A stretch of 64,000 nt of DNA, taken from assembly GCA_016714025.1 (NCBI GenBank), contig JADJOB010000002.1:38501-102500 (forward strand). Reading direction: 5' to 3'. Below the pieces are notes generated by a model, which ran no database searches, was not told the origin of the DNA, and saw nothing but the letters and a program-made list of their open reading frames with translations. Source of the DNA: Saprospiraceae bacterium. GTDB taxonomy: Bacteria > Bacteroidota > Bacteroidia > Chitinophagales > Saprospiraceae. Both the position numbers and the translations under genes were made by a program. This document shows positions 1 to 7,665 of the stretch, piece by piece. The stretch's first letter is position 1, and the number at the start of each line of letters is the position of its first letter.

Positions 1-453
1 AACAATGGTGTTTTTCGATATGATGGCAAAACGATAATCAATATCGCTGAAAAGGAAGAATTAGGGGAAAACTATGCAGGAGGCATAGCACAAGATAATG
101 CTGGAAATATGTGGTTTACTATGAAAAAAGGCATTTGTAAATATGATGGGAAAACTTTTACAGAATACACTGCAAAAGATGGATTAGGTGGAACAGAAAT
201 ATGGGGTATAATTATCGAAAAGTCGGGTATAATTTGGGTTACTGCAAGAGGCAGTACTACTAGATTTGACCCTTCGATTCCCTTAGCTAATCCAAATGCG
301 TTTAAAGTGTTTACATCTGCAGATGGTTTTACTTGTTGTGTTCAAAGTATGTTTCAAGACCAATCGGGTCAAATGTGGTGGGGTACTGGACAAGGACTCT
401 ACCGGTTTGATGGTAAACGCTTTTATCAAGTAAAACAAAATGGACCTTGGTAG
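1..453 (+). CDS. two-component-regulator-type propeller protein, 5' truncated by window edge
   Basis: The reading frame is open from base 1 and ends at TAG 451-453, so only the C-terminal 150 residues are in the window. It contains blade-like repeats of the form FRYDGK / NMWFT / ICKYDGKTF / LYRFDGK, the signature of the 'two-component regulator propeller' (Reg_prop) family, which forms beta-propellers in extracytoplasmic sensors or lipoproteins. Two related but broken copies lie at 11341-12377 and 23613-23861. No kinase or HTH domain follows, so this is probably a free-standing secreted or lipoprotein propeller. The N-terminus and any signal peptide lie outside the window. Confidence 0.75.
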   Translation, partial: NNGVFRYDGKTIINIAEKEELGENYAGGIAQDNAGNMWFTMKKGICKYDGKTFTEYTAKDGLGGTEIWGIIIEKSGIIWVTARGSTTRFDPSIPLANPNAFKVFTSADGFTCCVQSMFQDQSGQMWWGTGQGLYRFDGKRFYQVKQNGPW

Positions 454-510
454 GATTAATAAAAATAGATAACTCAATTGATTTGAAATAAAGTATACAA
501 AAAAGTACAA

Positions 511-647
511 ACACTCAACATCGTATTGGTAATAATGGGGCAGCTAGTTGCAAACTGAACATTTGTATTTCTATTAAGTATATGTGGAAATTTTAGGCTG
601 ACATTTTTCAAATACCTCATCATCGCCAATTGGTAACCGTGTTAGCG
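511..647 (+). repeat. attC-like imperfect palindrome
   Basis: The left arm (511-540, ending ATTGGTAATAATGGGG) pairs with the right arm (618-647, CATCATCGCCAATTGG then CCGTGTTAGCGG). The inner 16 bases match at about 12 positions when one arm is reverse-complemented. The right end CGTGTTAGCGG resembles the R' box of integron attC sites. The element lies between the propeller gene and the GNAT gene. Structure and motif are seen; the attC identity is inference. Confidence 0.5.
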
Positions 648-685
648 GTCAAGCTAAAACAACGAAAACAAATAAATTGACATAA

Positions 686-1141
686 ATGACAATAAGAGAA
701 GCTAAAATAAACGACATAAAGCAAATTCAAATCATTAGAAATTCTGTAAAAGAAAACACATTGTCAAATCCAAATATAGTTACGGACAAAGATTATGAAG
801 AATTTATTACTTTAAGAGGTAAAGGTTGGGTCTGTGAAATTGACAATAAAATTGTTGGTTTTGCTATAGCCGACCTCAAAGAGAATAATATTTGGGCTTT
901 ATTTATAGACCCGTTATTTGAAAAAATAGGTATTGGCCAAAAATTACACAACATTATGCTGGACTGGTATTTCGCACAGACTAATACAACAGTATGGTTA
1001 GGAACTGCATTTAATACAAGAGCTGAACAATTTTACAGAAAGGCGGGATGGAAAGAGGTTGGCAATCATGGGACAAAAGAAATCAAATTTGAAATGACAT
1101 GTAACGACTGGACAAAAGTCAGAATTGCTAACATCAAATAA
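686..1141 (+). CDS. GNAT family N-acetyltransferase
   Basis: This 151-residue protein has the length of a single GNAT domain. It starts MTIREAKINDIKQIQ, which fits the beta1-alpha1 start of the fold. The acetyl-CoA binding motif A is visible at about 78-100 (IDPLFEKIGIGQKLHNIML), with the usual R/Q-x-x-G-x-G/A written as EKIGIGQ. It ends with FYRKAGWKEVG, typical of the last strand and helix. Such enzymes acetylate amines of small molecules or proteins; the substrate cannot be told. It stands alone, preceded by an attC-like palindrome, and is one of three GNATs in the accessory region. Confidence 0.85.
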   Translation: MTIREAKINDIKQIQIIRNSVKENTLSNPNIVTDKDYEEFITLRGKGWVCEIDNKIVGFAIADLKENNIWALFIDPLFEKIGIGQKLHNIMLDWYFAQTNTTVWLGTAFNTRAEQFYRKAGWKEVGNHGTKEIKFEMTCNDWTKVRIANIK

Positions 1142-1325
1142 AATTAAAAGGATGAACTCGGCATGCCTCGGCGCGACATTAAGGATCACTGAAGTGCGCT
1201 TTATTTTGTACCTTGCTAATAAACATTTATCTTTAAATAAACTTTTGTGGGTATAGGCATAGGAAGCTTCGAAAGGACGCCAAGGTCTATTTATAAAACG
1301 TTTGCAGTAAATAATGGAATAACAA

Positions 1326-1757
1326 ATGAAAAATATTCGAACCGAAATTTTAATTAACAGAGACATTACTAATGTATGGGATGTTTTGATGAATTTTGAA
1401 AGCTACCCTAAATGGAATCCATTTATCAGATCAATAAGTGGAGAACCAAAATTAGGCAACAGGTTGATTGTAATTATAAACCCTCCAGGCGGAAAAGGAA
1501 TGACTTTTAAACCCAAAATTTTGACTCTTGAACCGAATAAGGAATTTAGATGGAAAGGTAAACTTGGTATCAATGGCATTTTTGACGGAGAACATTATTT
1601 CATTTTGGAATACCTGGATAAAAACAAAACTAAATTCATACACGGTGAAAAATTCAGTGGGATTTTAGTTTATTTTGCAGGAAAAATGCTGGATAAAACC
1701 GAAAAAGGATTTCAGATTATGAATGAATCGATAAAAAATGAATGTGAAATAAAATAA
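1326..1757 (+). CDS. SRPBCC domain protein (polyketide cyclase-like)
   Basis: This 143-residue single-domain protein opens with INRDITNVWDVLMNFESYPKWNPF, the classic START/Bet v1-like beginning where a strand is followed by a 'V-W-x-x-L-x-x-x-x-Y-P-x-W-N-P' segment. The fold forms a hydrophobic ligand cavity; ligand and reaction are unknown. The gene has its own 184-bp upstream gap and no co-directional partner closer than 119 bp. At least three other SRPBCC genes lie in the first 29 kb (17520, 26331, 28432), a notable enrichment. Confidence 0.8.
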   Translation: MKNIRTEILINRDITNVWDVLMNFESYPKWNPFIRSISGEPKLGNRLIVIINPPGGKGMTFKPKILTLEPNKEFRWKGKLGINGIFDGEHYFILEYLDKNKTKFIHGEKFSGILVYFAGKMLDKTEKGFQIMNESIKNECEIK

Positions 1758-1833
1758 CTACTGCTTACAAAGTGCAAGCTCCATGATTGCCGTCAGTGCT
1801 TACATCAAATTGTCTGAAATAGATGAAAAATCC

Positions 1834-1856
1834 CGAAGTTAGAATCAATAAATATT
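1834..1856 (+). repeat. 23-bp sequence shared with 29784-29806
   Basis: CGAAGTTAGAATCAATAAAT followed by ATT occurs 20 bp before the cupin gene. The same sequence with one change occurs 27 bp before the DUF1801 gene at 29834. It may be a shared promoter or leader segment, or a recombination boundary. Confidence 0.5.
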
Positions 1857-1876
1857 AAACTAATAATTAAATAAAA

Positions 1877-2419
1877 ATGAAATCTATAACATTAAAATCA
1901 ACTGGTGAAACAATCACCTTTGTAAAGACAGGTAAAGACACAGAAGGTGCTTTTACAGAAATTATCTGCACCATACCAGCTGGACAAGAGGGTCCACCGC
2001 CACATATTCATCCTTTGCAGGATGAAATATTTGAAGTTATTGAAGGTAAACTTGAACTTATGGCTAAAGGCAAGAAAATTGTTCTTGAAGTAGGACAAAG
2101 TTTTAATGTTACATCAAAGATGGCACACAGTTTTTCAAATCCGTTTGACAGAGAGGCAAAGTTTAGAGCGACATACAAACCTGCACTTGACATTGACTAT
2201 ATGTTAGTACAAGGGTTTGATTCATTAAACAGTCAATCTAATCCCAACAAACCGAGTTTGCAGATGATAGTTGATTTTGACTTTATACTTAAACAAATTC
2301 ACGGACAATATAAGTTTGCTGGTGCACCCGGCATTATATTTACGATTTTTGCAGCAATCGGAAGATTATTTACCAAACCAAAAGTGAAGTCGCTTAAAGA
2401 CCACATTGCTTCGTTCTAA
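1877..2419 (+). CDS. cupin domain-containing protein
   Basis: This 180-residue protein carries a cupin motif 1 at about 38-56 (GPPPHIHPLQDEIFEVIEG), matching G-x5-H-x-H-x3,4-E-x6-G, which normally binds a divalent metal. A second strand-rich part around 70-95 (FNVTSKMAHSFSNPFDREA) holds the motif 2 histidine. A C-terminal tail of about 60 residues includes a hydrophobic stretch (PGIIFTIFAAIGRLF) that may be membrane associated. The substrate is unknown. ATG 1877 is preceded by an AT-rich leader typical of Bacteroidota, and the neighbours are single unrelated genes. Confidence 0.85.
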   Translation: MKSITLKSTGETITFVKTGKDTEGAFTEIICTIPAGQEGPPPHIHPLQDEIFEVIEGKLELMAKGKKIVLEVGQSFNVTSKMAHSFSNPFDREAKFRATYKPALDIDYMLVQGFDSLNSQSNPNKPSLQMIVDFDFILKQIHGQYKFAGAPGIIFTIFAAIGRLFTKPKVKSLKDHIASF

Positions 2420-2492
2420 AATAGTGAATGTATTATTCATACAACTTTATGAAGAACAGAATAATTCAGAATGCATTGACAGATTAGCATGA

Positions 2493-2640
2493 ACGCATAA
2501 TAGCAGGCTTATGAAATTGGCGGTTCAGTTACTAAATGATCATTTTTGTTTCGTGTTAAGTGCAGTGCTAGAAGATAGTTTTTTAGCTATTAAATCGCCG
2601 ACTTTTTAAACCAACAAAATGTTATCAGCGAGCTCAATTA
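2493..2640 (+). repeat. attC-like imperfect palindrome
   Basis: The left arm CGCATAATAGCAGGC..AAATTGGCGGTT (2494-2524) pairs imperfectly with the right arm AATCGCCGACTTTTTAAACC..GTTATCAGCG (2593-2640). The centre contains the word GTTAAGTGCAGTGCTAGAA, similar to words in other intergenic elements here. It follows the cupin gene and precedes a toxin-antitoxin relic. Confidence 0.5.
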
Positions 2641-2683
2641 AACTGTAAGTATTTTGTATCTTCAATTTAAATAAAAAGTATTT

Positions 2684-2893
2684 ATAAAACGAGATAAAGT
2701 AATCGAATCAACCAAAGAAATCCCACAAGAATTTGAATTAGAAACACTTATCGAAAGACATATTTTTATTGAAAAAGTTGAAAAAGGTTTAAAACAAACA
2801 GATGATGGAAAAACTATTTCTCATGAGCAAGTAGAAGAAATAGCCAACAAATGGCAAAAATTGTTTGGACTGAATCAGCCCTACAAGTTCTAA
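2684..2893 (+). pseudogene. antitoxin relic of a ParE/RelE-type module
   Basis: The frame reads KRDKVIESTKEIPQEFELE, TLIERHIFIEKVEKGLKQ, then DDGKTISHEQVEEIANKW. This resembles small Bacteroidota antitoxins that precede ParE-like toxins. No ATG is present: the first plausible codon is ATA at 2684, and a stop sits just upstream in other frames. The frame also runs past the usual end into the toxin start. I read it as a decayed antitoxin; the family assignment rests on recognition of the sequence style and the toxin next door. Confidence 0.5.
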
Positions 2894-3136
2894 AAATCAA
2901 TTATAATTATATTGTACAAGATTCATCTTCCTACACAAATAGATATACTGAAAACTTTAGTCTAGATTAAAGCAATTTGAAACTTTTCAAGATCAGGTAA
3001 AATTTTCCCAGAATTTGGAATAGAAAACATCAGAGAACTAATTGAAGGAAATTTTAGAATAGTATATCGAGTAAATACAGAAGTTATTAATATTCTAAGA
3101 GCTCAATATTCTGCCATGCTTTTAAGCGACATCTAA
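2851..3136 (+). pseudogene. ParE/RelE-family toxin relic (frameshift and stop)
   Basis: ATG 2851 opens MAKIVWTESALQVLKINYNYI, a typical ParE/RelE start (I-x-W-T-x-x-A-x-x-x-L). The frame stops at 2968-2970. Homology resumes in another frame with IFPEFGIENIRELIEGNF and RIVYRVN, ending at TAA 3134-3136. The catalytic C-terminal strands (RELIEGNFRIVYRV) are therefore still recognisable but out of frame. Toxin decay alongside the antitoxin suggests an old, inactivated cassette-borne module, a cargo type common in integron arrays. Confidence 0.7.
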
Positions 3137-3137
3137 A

Positions 3138-3283
3138 ATAATAGCTGTTTACATGGCATAGACTCTACACTGCCTTAAATCAATAATCATTCACCTTTAT
3201 TTTTTTACAGTAATAACAATAAAATTTTCTAATTTTGGTTATCAATTTTTTGACGGTACAGCGCTTTTGCCCAACCGTTATAG
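3138..3283 (+). repeat. attC-like element ending in CCGTTATAGCG
   Basis: The left part AATAATAGCTGTTTACATGG (from 3137) and the right part GTACAGCGCTTTTGCCCAACCGTTATAGC (3256-3283) are imperfect inverted relatives around a TA-rich centre. The right end CAACCGTTATAGCGAA matches the end boxes seen at 5488 and 9287. It sits 12 bp before the Crp-family gene. Confidence 0.5.
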
Positions 3284-3295
3284 CGAATTTTATAG

Positions 3296-3877
3296 ATGGC
3301 AAAAAAACCTTTATTAGACTACTTCGAAAATCATCTTCCGCTAAATGAAGAAGAAAAATCTATTGTCGAAAATGTTTTTAAAGAGCGTAGCATAAAACGG
3401 AGGCAGTTTATCCTTCAGGATGGCGATATATGCAAACACAATACATTCATCGTAGAAGGTTGCTTCCGGATGTATTTGGTTGACAACAAAGGTAAAGAAC
3501 ACAATTTGCTGTTTGCTGTTGAGAATTGGTGGATTGGAGACATTGGCAGCTTCTATTCAAATAAACCAAGCAGGCTTTATATTGAAGCTTTGGAGAACTC
3601 CGTTATTCTTCAAGTTAAAAAAGAAGACCAGCTGAAATTGTTTGTTGACTACCCGAAATTTAACCGAATTTTCAGGGTTCTTGCCGAAAATGCTGTAGTA
3701 AGCCTTCAGAACAGAATACTTCAAAACATCAGTTCTACAGCTGAGGAGCGCTATCTGGAATTCCTCCAGCGTTATCCTCATTTCTTTAATCGAATTTCAA
3801 ATGTCCAAATCGCATCTTATCTAGGTGTAACTCCTGAATTCCTGAGCACTATCCGTAAGAGAATCGCTAAATCTTAA
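3296..3877 (+). CDS. Crp/Fnr family transcriptional regulator
   Basis: This 193-residue protein has an N-terminal cyclic-nucleotide-binding-type beta roll at about 20-120 (RRQFILQDGDICKHNTFIVEGCFRMY, then LFAVENWWIGD). A C-terminal helix-turn-helix follows at about 165-190 (NVQIASYLGVTPEFLSTIRKR). The effector is unknown; the Bacteroidota members of this kind commonly lack residues for cAMP binding. The next gene, an NmrA-like NAD(P)-binding protein, lies 94 bp downstream on the same strand and is the obvious candidate target. The start ATG 3296 lies 12 bp after an attC-like end box. Confidence 0.85.
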   Translation: MAKKPLLDYFENHLPLNEEEKSIVENVFKERSIKRRQFILQDGDICKHNTFIVEGCFRMYLVDNKGKEHNLLFAVENWWIGDIGSFYSNKPSRLYIEALENSVILQVKKEDQLKLFVDYPKFNRIFRVLAENAVVSLQNRILQNISSTAEERYLEFLQRYPHFFNRISNVQIASYLGVTPEFLSTIRKRIAKS

Positions 3878-3933
3878 TCTACATTAAGGTTTTTTCTTAA
3901 TCTTCCTTATAGGCGCATGCAGTTAAATCCCTT

Positions 3934-3941
3934 CATCTTTG
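3934..3941 (+). promoter_or_regulatory. candidate promoter -7 element for the NmrA-like gene
   Basis: CATCTTTG at 3934-3941, followed by TACC, matches the Bacteroidota -7 element TAnnTTTG at most positions. It lies 30 bp before ATG 3972. A clear -33 TTTG is not seen, so this is tentative. Confidence 0.35.
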
Positions 3942-3971
3942 TACCATTGTTAATTATTAAAATAAAACTAA

Positions 3972-4853
3972 ATGGAAAAGAAAATAATTGCTGTTGTTGG
4001 AGCAACCGGTTTGCAGGGAAAAGGAGTAGTAAATGCCTTAGTCAAAGAAGGTTCTTTTAAAGTGAGGGCTATTACGCGAAACCCAGATAAATATAAAGGT
4101 AATGCAGATGAAATGGTGCAGGGAGATTTAACTAGCCTTGAATCATTAACGAAAGCCTTTAAAGATGCGTACGGTGTATTTGTGGTAACCAATTTTTGGG
4201 AAGGAGCAGATGAGATGGCACAAGGAAAGCTAGCCGTAGAAGCCGCAAAAAATGCTGCTGTAAAACATTTTGTATGGTCTACTTTACCAAACGTAGAAGA
4301 GATAAGTAACGTTAAATATGATGTTCCTCATTTTACGGGGAAAGCAAAAGTTGATGAGTTAGTTAAAAATGCTGGTTTCGCCAATTACACATTTGTTCAG
4401 CCACCTTTTTATTTTCAAAATTTAACGGGGCAATTAGCGGCACAGCAACAACCAGACGGTTCTATGGGCTGGACATTGCCCATTGATCCTGCCAAGAAAG
4501 TAATTCATATGGCAGATATCAATGATCTGGGTAAGGTCGTGGCGGGAGCGTTTTTAAATCCAAGAAAAGTTGGTAAAGGAAGCTATTTGTCACTGGCTAC
4601 TGAAATAAATAGTTTCAATGATGTTTTAGAAGTATTCAAAGCAAACGGTAGGCAATACACTTTTAACCAAGTCCCAGCAGAGGTATTTTCAAGCTTTTTT
4701 GAAGGCGCAGGGGAGATTGCGCAAATGCTCGCCTACTTTGAAGCTCACACCTACATGGGGCCCAATTCGGACCCGCAAATTGAAATGGCTAAAGAAATTT
4801 CAACAGAACCTTTTACATCTTTGAATGAATGGATTAAACAAAATATAAATTAA
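3972..4853 (+). CDS. NmrA/HSCARG-like NAD(P)-binding protein
   Basis: This 293-residue atypical SDR has a Rossmann start IIAVVGATGLQGKGVV at 4-19 (GxxGxxG) followed by RAITRNPDKYKG, where Arg would contact NADPH phosphate as in the NmrA/HSCARG family. The canonical YxxxK is not evident, which is normal for NmrA-type sensors. The middle segment VKHFVWSTLPNVEEISN is characteristic of the family. Members act as NAD(P) sensors or oxidoreductases; the role here is not known. It follows a Crp-type regulator and is separated by a single base from a small SnoaL-like lipoprotein gene, so the three may form one unit. Confidence 0.85.
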   Translation: MEKKIIAVVGATGLQGKGVVNALVKEGSFKVRAITRNPDKYKGNADEMVQGDLTSLESLTKAFKDAYGVFVVTNFWEGADEMAQGKLAVEAAKNAAVKHFVWSTLPNVEEISNVKYDVPHFTGKAKVDELVKNAGFANYTFVQPPFYFQNLTGQLAAQQQPDGSMGWTLPIDPAKKVIHMADINDLGKVVAGAFLNPRKVGKGSYLSLATEINSFNDVLEVFKANGRQYTFNQVPAEVFSSFFEGAGEIAQMLAYFEAHTYMGPNSDPQIEMAKEISTEPFTSLNEWIKQNIN

Positions 4854-4854
4854 T

Positions 4855-5356
4855 ATGAAAAAAATAATAATAGTTTTATTTGCCATTACTCTAATGGCTT
4901 CCTGCAACACAAAAGGCAATCAAGCATCAAATAATAATTCAAAAGTTAAAACAGAAATTATGGAAAAACAAGAAAAACAAAAAAATAGAAACGCTCCTTA
5001 GTACTTATGAAAAATCATTAAACACGTCTGATGCCAAATTAGCTCAATCTCTTTACACAAAGGATGGAATTTTCATGCCAACAGAAGCACCATCCGGCAT
5101 TGGGTCGGAAGGCATTTTAAAATCATACGAGTATGTCTTTTCCCAGATACAACTCAACATTAAGTTCTTCATTGAAGAAATTCAGGTAGACGAAAACATG
5201 GCATTTGCAGTAACAAGCTCAAAGGGAACTACTCTGATTCGTGCTACAGAAGTCACTATACCTGAAGCGAATAGAGAACTATTTGTTTTTGAAAAAGTAA
5301 ATGACGAATGGAAAATTGCCAGATACATGTTTAACAAAACTGAACCAAAAAAATAA
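4855..5356 (+). pseudogene. SnoaL/DUF4440-like lipoprotein, frameshifted
   Basis: ATG 4855, one base after the NmrA stop, opens a lipoprotein signal MKKIIIVLFAITLMASCNTK with lipobox MASC. The frame stops at 4999-5001 right after an A-rich run (near 4970-4990). It continues in another frame as KKIETLLSTYEKSLNTSDAK, then LAQSLYTKDGIFMPTEAPSG, through KVNDEWKIARYMFNK to TAA 5354-5356. The second part is a SnoaL/NTF2-like domain of about 110 residues. A one-base indel in the A-run explains the break. It may be a true mutation or an assembly error; the density of similar breaks nearby favours decay. Confidence 0.7.
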
Positions 5357-5499
5357 ATAACTTGATATAATTCGGGTTTTGCGTCAACTAGGGTCAACTG
5401 CACACATGGAGCTATTTGCATTTATATCTAGTTTAATGTAGATTGACAGCTTTGTGCTCCTATGCCCACCCGGACGTAAAACCCGAAAACGTTATGTGC
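5357..5499 (+). repeat. attC-like long palindrome (best example)
   Basis: TTCGGGTTTTGCGTC (5371-5385) is the reverse complement, with one mismatch, of GACGTAAAACCCGAA (5473-5487). The outer ends are ATAAC (5357-5361) and AACGTTATGTGC (5488-5499). The inner arms GCACACATGGAGC and GCTTTGTGCTCC also pair. A box-bounded, imperfect, 143-bp stem placed directly after a stop codon is the architecture of an integron attC site. Confidence 0.7.
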
Positions 5500-5522
5500 A
5501 AAATTTAAAATCAGGACCTTAG

Positions 5523-5618
5523 ATGAGAATGGTGCACATAGTTCTATTAATAATTATAGTATTTATTTTTGCAGGACTTTTTGAGTGGTCTTCTCTGTCT
5601 AATTTATCTTTCATTTAA
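5523..5618 (+). CDS. possible 31-residue hydrophobic peptide
   Basis: The ORF starts at ATG 5523, 23 bp after the attC-like end box AACGTTATGTGC. It encodes MRMVHIVLLIIIVFIFAGLF followed by 11 residues, one predicted membrane segment, and ends at TAA 5616-5618. It is either a small membrane peptide in its own right or the surviving N-terminus of a decayed cassette gene. No homologue is recognised and codon evidence is too short to decide. Confidence 0.25.
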   Translation: MRMVHIVLLIIIVFIFAGLFEWSSLSNLSFI

Positions 5619-5795
5619 AAGTCGATTAAAGAAATCAAGTAAACACAAATACAAATTAAACTTTCAAAATAAAAAGATATTTGCTATTTAGCATTGTTTA
5701 TTTGGTACACCGATTAATTGTTTCAAGGATAACAGGAATTCAAGCAAATTCAAAAATAAATTTATATCGAATAAAAACTACCCACTAAATCCAAA

Positions 5796-6099
5796 ATGGC
5801 TAAATTTGATTATGAATATATAGGGTATGACTATCGTATATTCTATCTCTCTACCTTTGAAATTAACACTATGCCAGATTTAATAAAAGGTATTGCAGCA
5901 ACCTAGCCTTGCAACTCGAAAGTAAATCTTAATTCAATCCTTTTTTAAAAATATTTATAATGATTATCTACGAATAAGTTACTTGGTGAAAATTAAATTA
6001 AATGGCAATCTTTTTAACTCAAAAGATGAGCATATATACCTTTTTATTGAAAATGACACATTGACAAATCTTTTAAATTACTATGAGTTTGTAGACTAA
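5796..6099 (+). pseudogene. decayed unknown cassette gene
   Basis: ATG 5796 opens a 36-residue frame (MAKFDYEYIGYDYRIFYLST...) that stops at about 5906. Coding-like sequence resumes in a different frame and reads KLNGNLFNSKDEHIYLFIEN up to TAA 6097-6099, immediately before the next attC-like element. The family is not recognised. The stretch 5619-5795 holds no frame I can support. Confidence 0.35.
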
Positions 6100-6106
6100 A
6101 AATGCA

Positions 6107-6246
6107 ACACATAACAGGCAACCAACATAATACTGCTGCCAACTTTATGTTTTACTCAAAATTATTTATTGTTTTTAATAAATAATTTTTTACTTTTAGC
6201 TAACATTCCTTTGGCGATGCAGGGTGTAATGCCAAAACATTAGCGG
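6107..6246 (+). repeat. attC-like element, related to 22104-22236
   Basis: It starts ACACATAACAGGCAACCAAC and ends GGTGTAATGCCAAAACATTAGCGG. The arms TAACATTCCTTTGGC and GCCAAAACATTAG pair imperfectly around 6200-6244. The segment 6170-6222 (AATAAATAATTTTTTACTTTTAGCTAAC...TTTGGCGATGCA) is clearly homologous to 22172-22220, proving a dispersed repeat family. Its end box ATTAGCGGTT is mirrored by AACCGCTAACAG at 7530, on the other side of the antiporter gene. Confidence 0.65.
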
Positions 6247-6311
6247 TTTTATCATAACTATATTGCAAATTTTAAGCTAATTGACATAAAATATATATAG
6301 ATTTACTCGCA

Positions 6312-7484
6312 ATGACAACAACAATAATTATATCATTTTGCATTCTTCTTCTCATTGCCTATGTGTTTGACCTAACATCTTCCAAAACGAAAATTCCTTC
6401 TGTTATTCTTCTATTACTTTTAGGGTGGACCGTAAGACAACTTACTGTATTGCTTGACGCTCAACTTCCTGATTTTTCCCCCATTCTTCCTGTTTTAGGA
6501 ACTATCGGACTTATTCTTATAGTGCTTGAAGGCTCCCTAGAACTTGAGCTCAATAAATCTAAGTTTGGACTAATTAAAAAATCATTTCTCGGTGCATTTA
6601 TTCCAATGATTGCGATGGCATTTTTGCTTGCTTTTGCATTTAGGTATTTTGGCAATTTTGGACTAAAAGACTGTCTGACTAATGCAATTCCGTTTTGTGT
6701 AATAAGTAGTGCTATTGCAATTCCAAGTGTTAGAAATCTTTCATCTCACAACAAAGAGTTTGTAATTTATGAAAGTAGTTTGTCCGACATATTGGGCGTT
6801 CTCATTTTCAACTTCCTTGCACTAAACGAAACTATTGATAGATTTTCATTTGAGAATTTTGGCTTACAGCTTCTCATTATCATTTTCGTTTCTTTCATAG
6901 CAACCATTGGACTTTCGTTCCTATTAAGCAAAATTGAACACCATATAAAGTTTGTTCCAATCATTCTACTTGTGGTATTGATTTATGCAGTTTCAAAATT
7001 CTATCATCTTCCTGGACTGATTTTCATTTTGATTTTTGGTTTATCAATCGGTAATCTAGACGAGTTGAAACGATTTAAGTGGATAGAGAAATTCAAACCG
7101 GACGAGTTAAATACTGAGGTAATCAAATTCAAAGAGTTGACCATTGAAGGGGCATTTTTGATAAGAGCATTATTCTTTTTGTTGTTTGGCTATTTAATTG
7201 AAACCAGTGAAGTGTTGAACGCTGATACATTTATTTGGGCTTTAGCAATTGTATTTTTAATCTTCACTTTCCGGACTATACAACTCAAACTTTCTAATCT
7301 TCCTTTACAACCATTATTGTTTGTTGCTCCGAGAGGACTAATTACCATTTTACTATTTCTTTCCATAGAACCGACACATACTATTTCGCTGGTAAATCAG
7401 TCGCTTATTATTCAGGTAATCATTCTGACAGCATTAATGATGATGTTTGGATTAATGGCTAATAAACCTCAAACTAATAATTAA
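6312..7484 (+). CDS. cation:proton antiporter (CPA family)
   Basis: This 390-residue polytopic membrane protein has about 11-12 hydrophobic segments, beginning TTTIIISFCILLLIAYVFD. The segment VIYESSLSDILGVLIFNFLA at about 153-172 and IGLILIVLEGSLELELNKS at about 68-86 match the CPA1/NhaP-like transporter core, where a conserved Asp in a discontinuous helix moves the ion (here within SSLSDILG). It probably exchanges Na+ or K+ for H+ across the inner membrane. There is no C-terminal regulatory domain. The gene is bracketed by two attC-like elements whose end boxes are mirror images, so it looks like a discrete cassette. Confidence 0.85.
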   Translation: MTTTIIISFCILLLIAYVFDLTSSKTKIPSVILLLLLGWTVRQLTVLLDAQLPDFSPILPVLGTIGLILIVLEGSLELELNKSKFGLIKKSFLGAFIPMIAMAFLLAFAFRYFGNFGLKDCLTNAIPFCVISSAIAIPSVRNLSSHNKEFVIYESSLSDILGVLIFNFLALNETIDRFSFENFGLQLLIIIFVSFIATIGLSFLLSKIEHHIKFVPIILLVVLIYAVSKFYHLPGLIFILIFGLSIGNLDELKRFKWIEKFKPDELNTEVIKFKELTIEGAFLIRALFFLLFGYLIETSEVLNADTFIWALAIVFLIFTFRTIQLKLSNLPLQPLLFVAPRGLITILLFLSIEPTHTISLVNQSLIIQVIILTALMMMFGLMANKPQTNN

Positions 7485-7526
7485 AAACAGTAATGACTTT
7501 TCTTCTGAATATTAAAAACACAAACC

Positions 7527-7660
7527 GCTAACAGAAGGTTACATAAAATGGAGGTCAAATGCATAAATGAACTTTGGTGTTTCGTATATTGTGCAATATT
7601 GGAAGCACATATTCTACTCCGTAAATGCCAGCATTTTAAACTCGAATAACGCTTGCCGCA
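7527..7660 (+). repeat. attC-like element before the beta-lactamase gene
   Basis: The left arm AACCGCTAACAGAAGGTTAC then ATAAAATGGAGG (7530-7554) faces a right part CCGTAAATGCCAGCATTTTA and AATAACGCTTGCCGC (7619-7660). AAAATGNNGG words recur in inverted orientation. The longest ORF of the downstream gene reads into this element, which argues that its upstream in-frame ATG (7567) is not the real start. Confidence 0.45.
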
Positions 7661-7665
7661 ACAAT

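Noticed and set aside
7567..7665. 33-residue N-terminal extension of the OXA gene
   Set aside because: It lies in the attC-like element and would bury the signal peptide; ATG 7666 is the better start.
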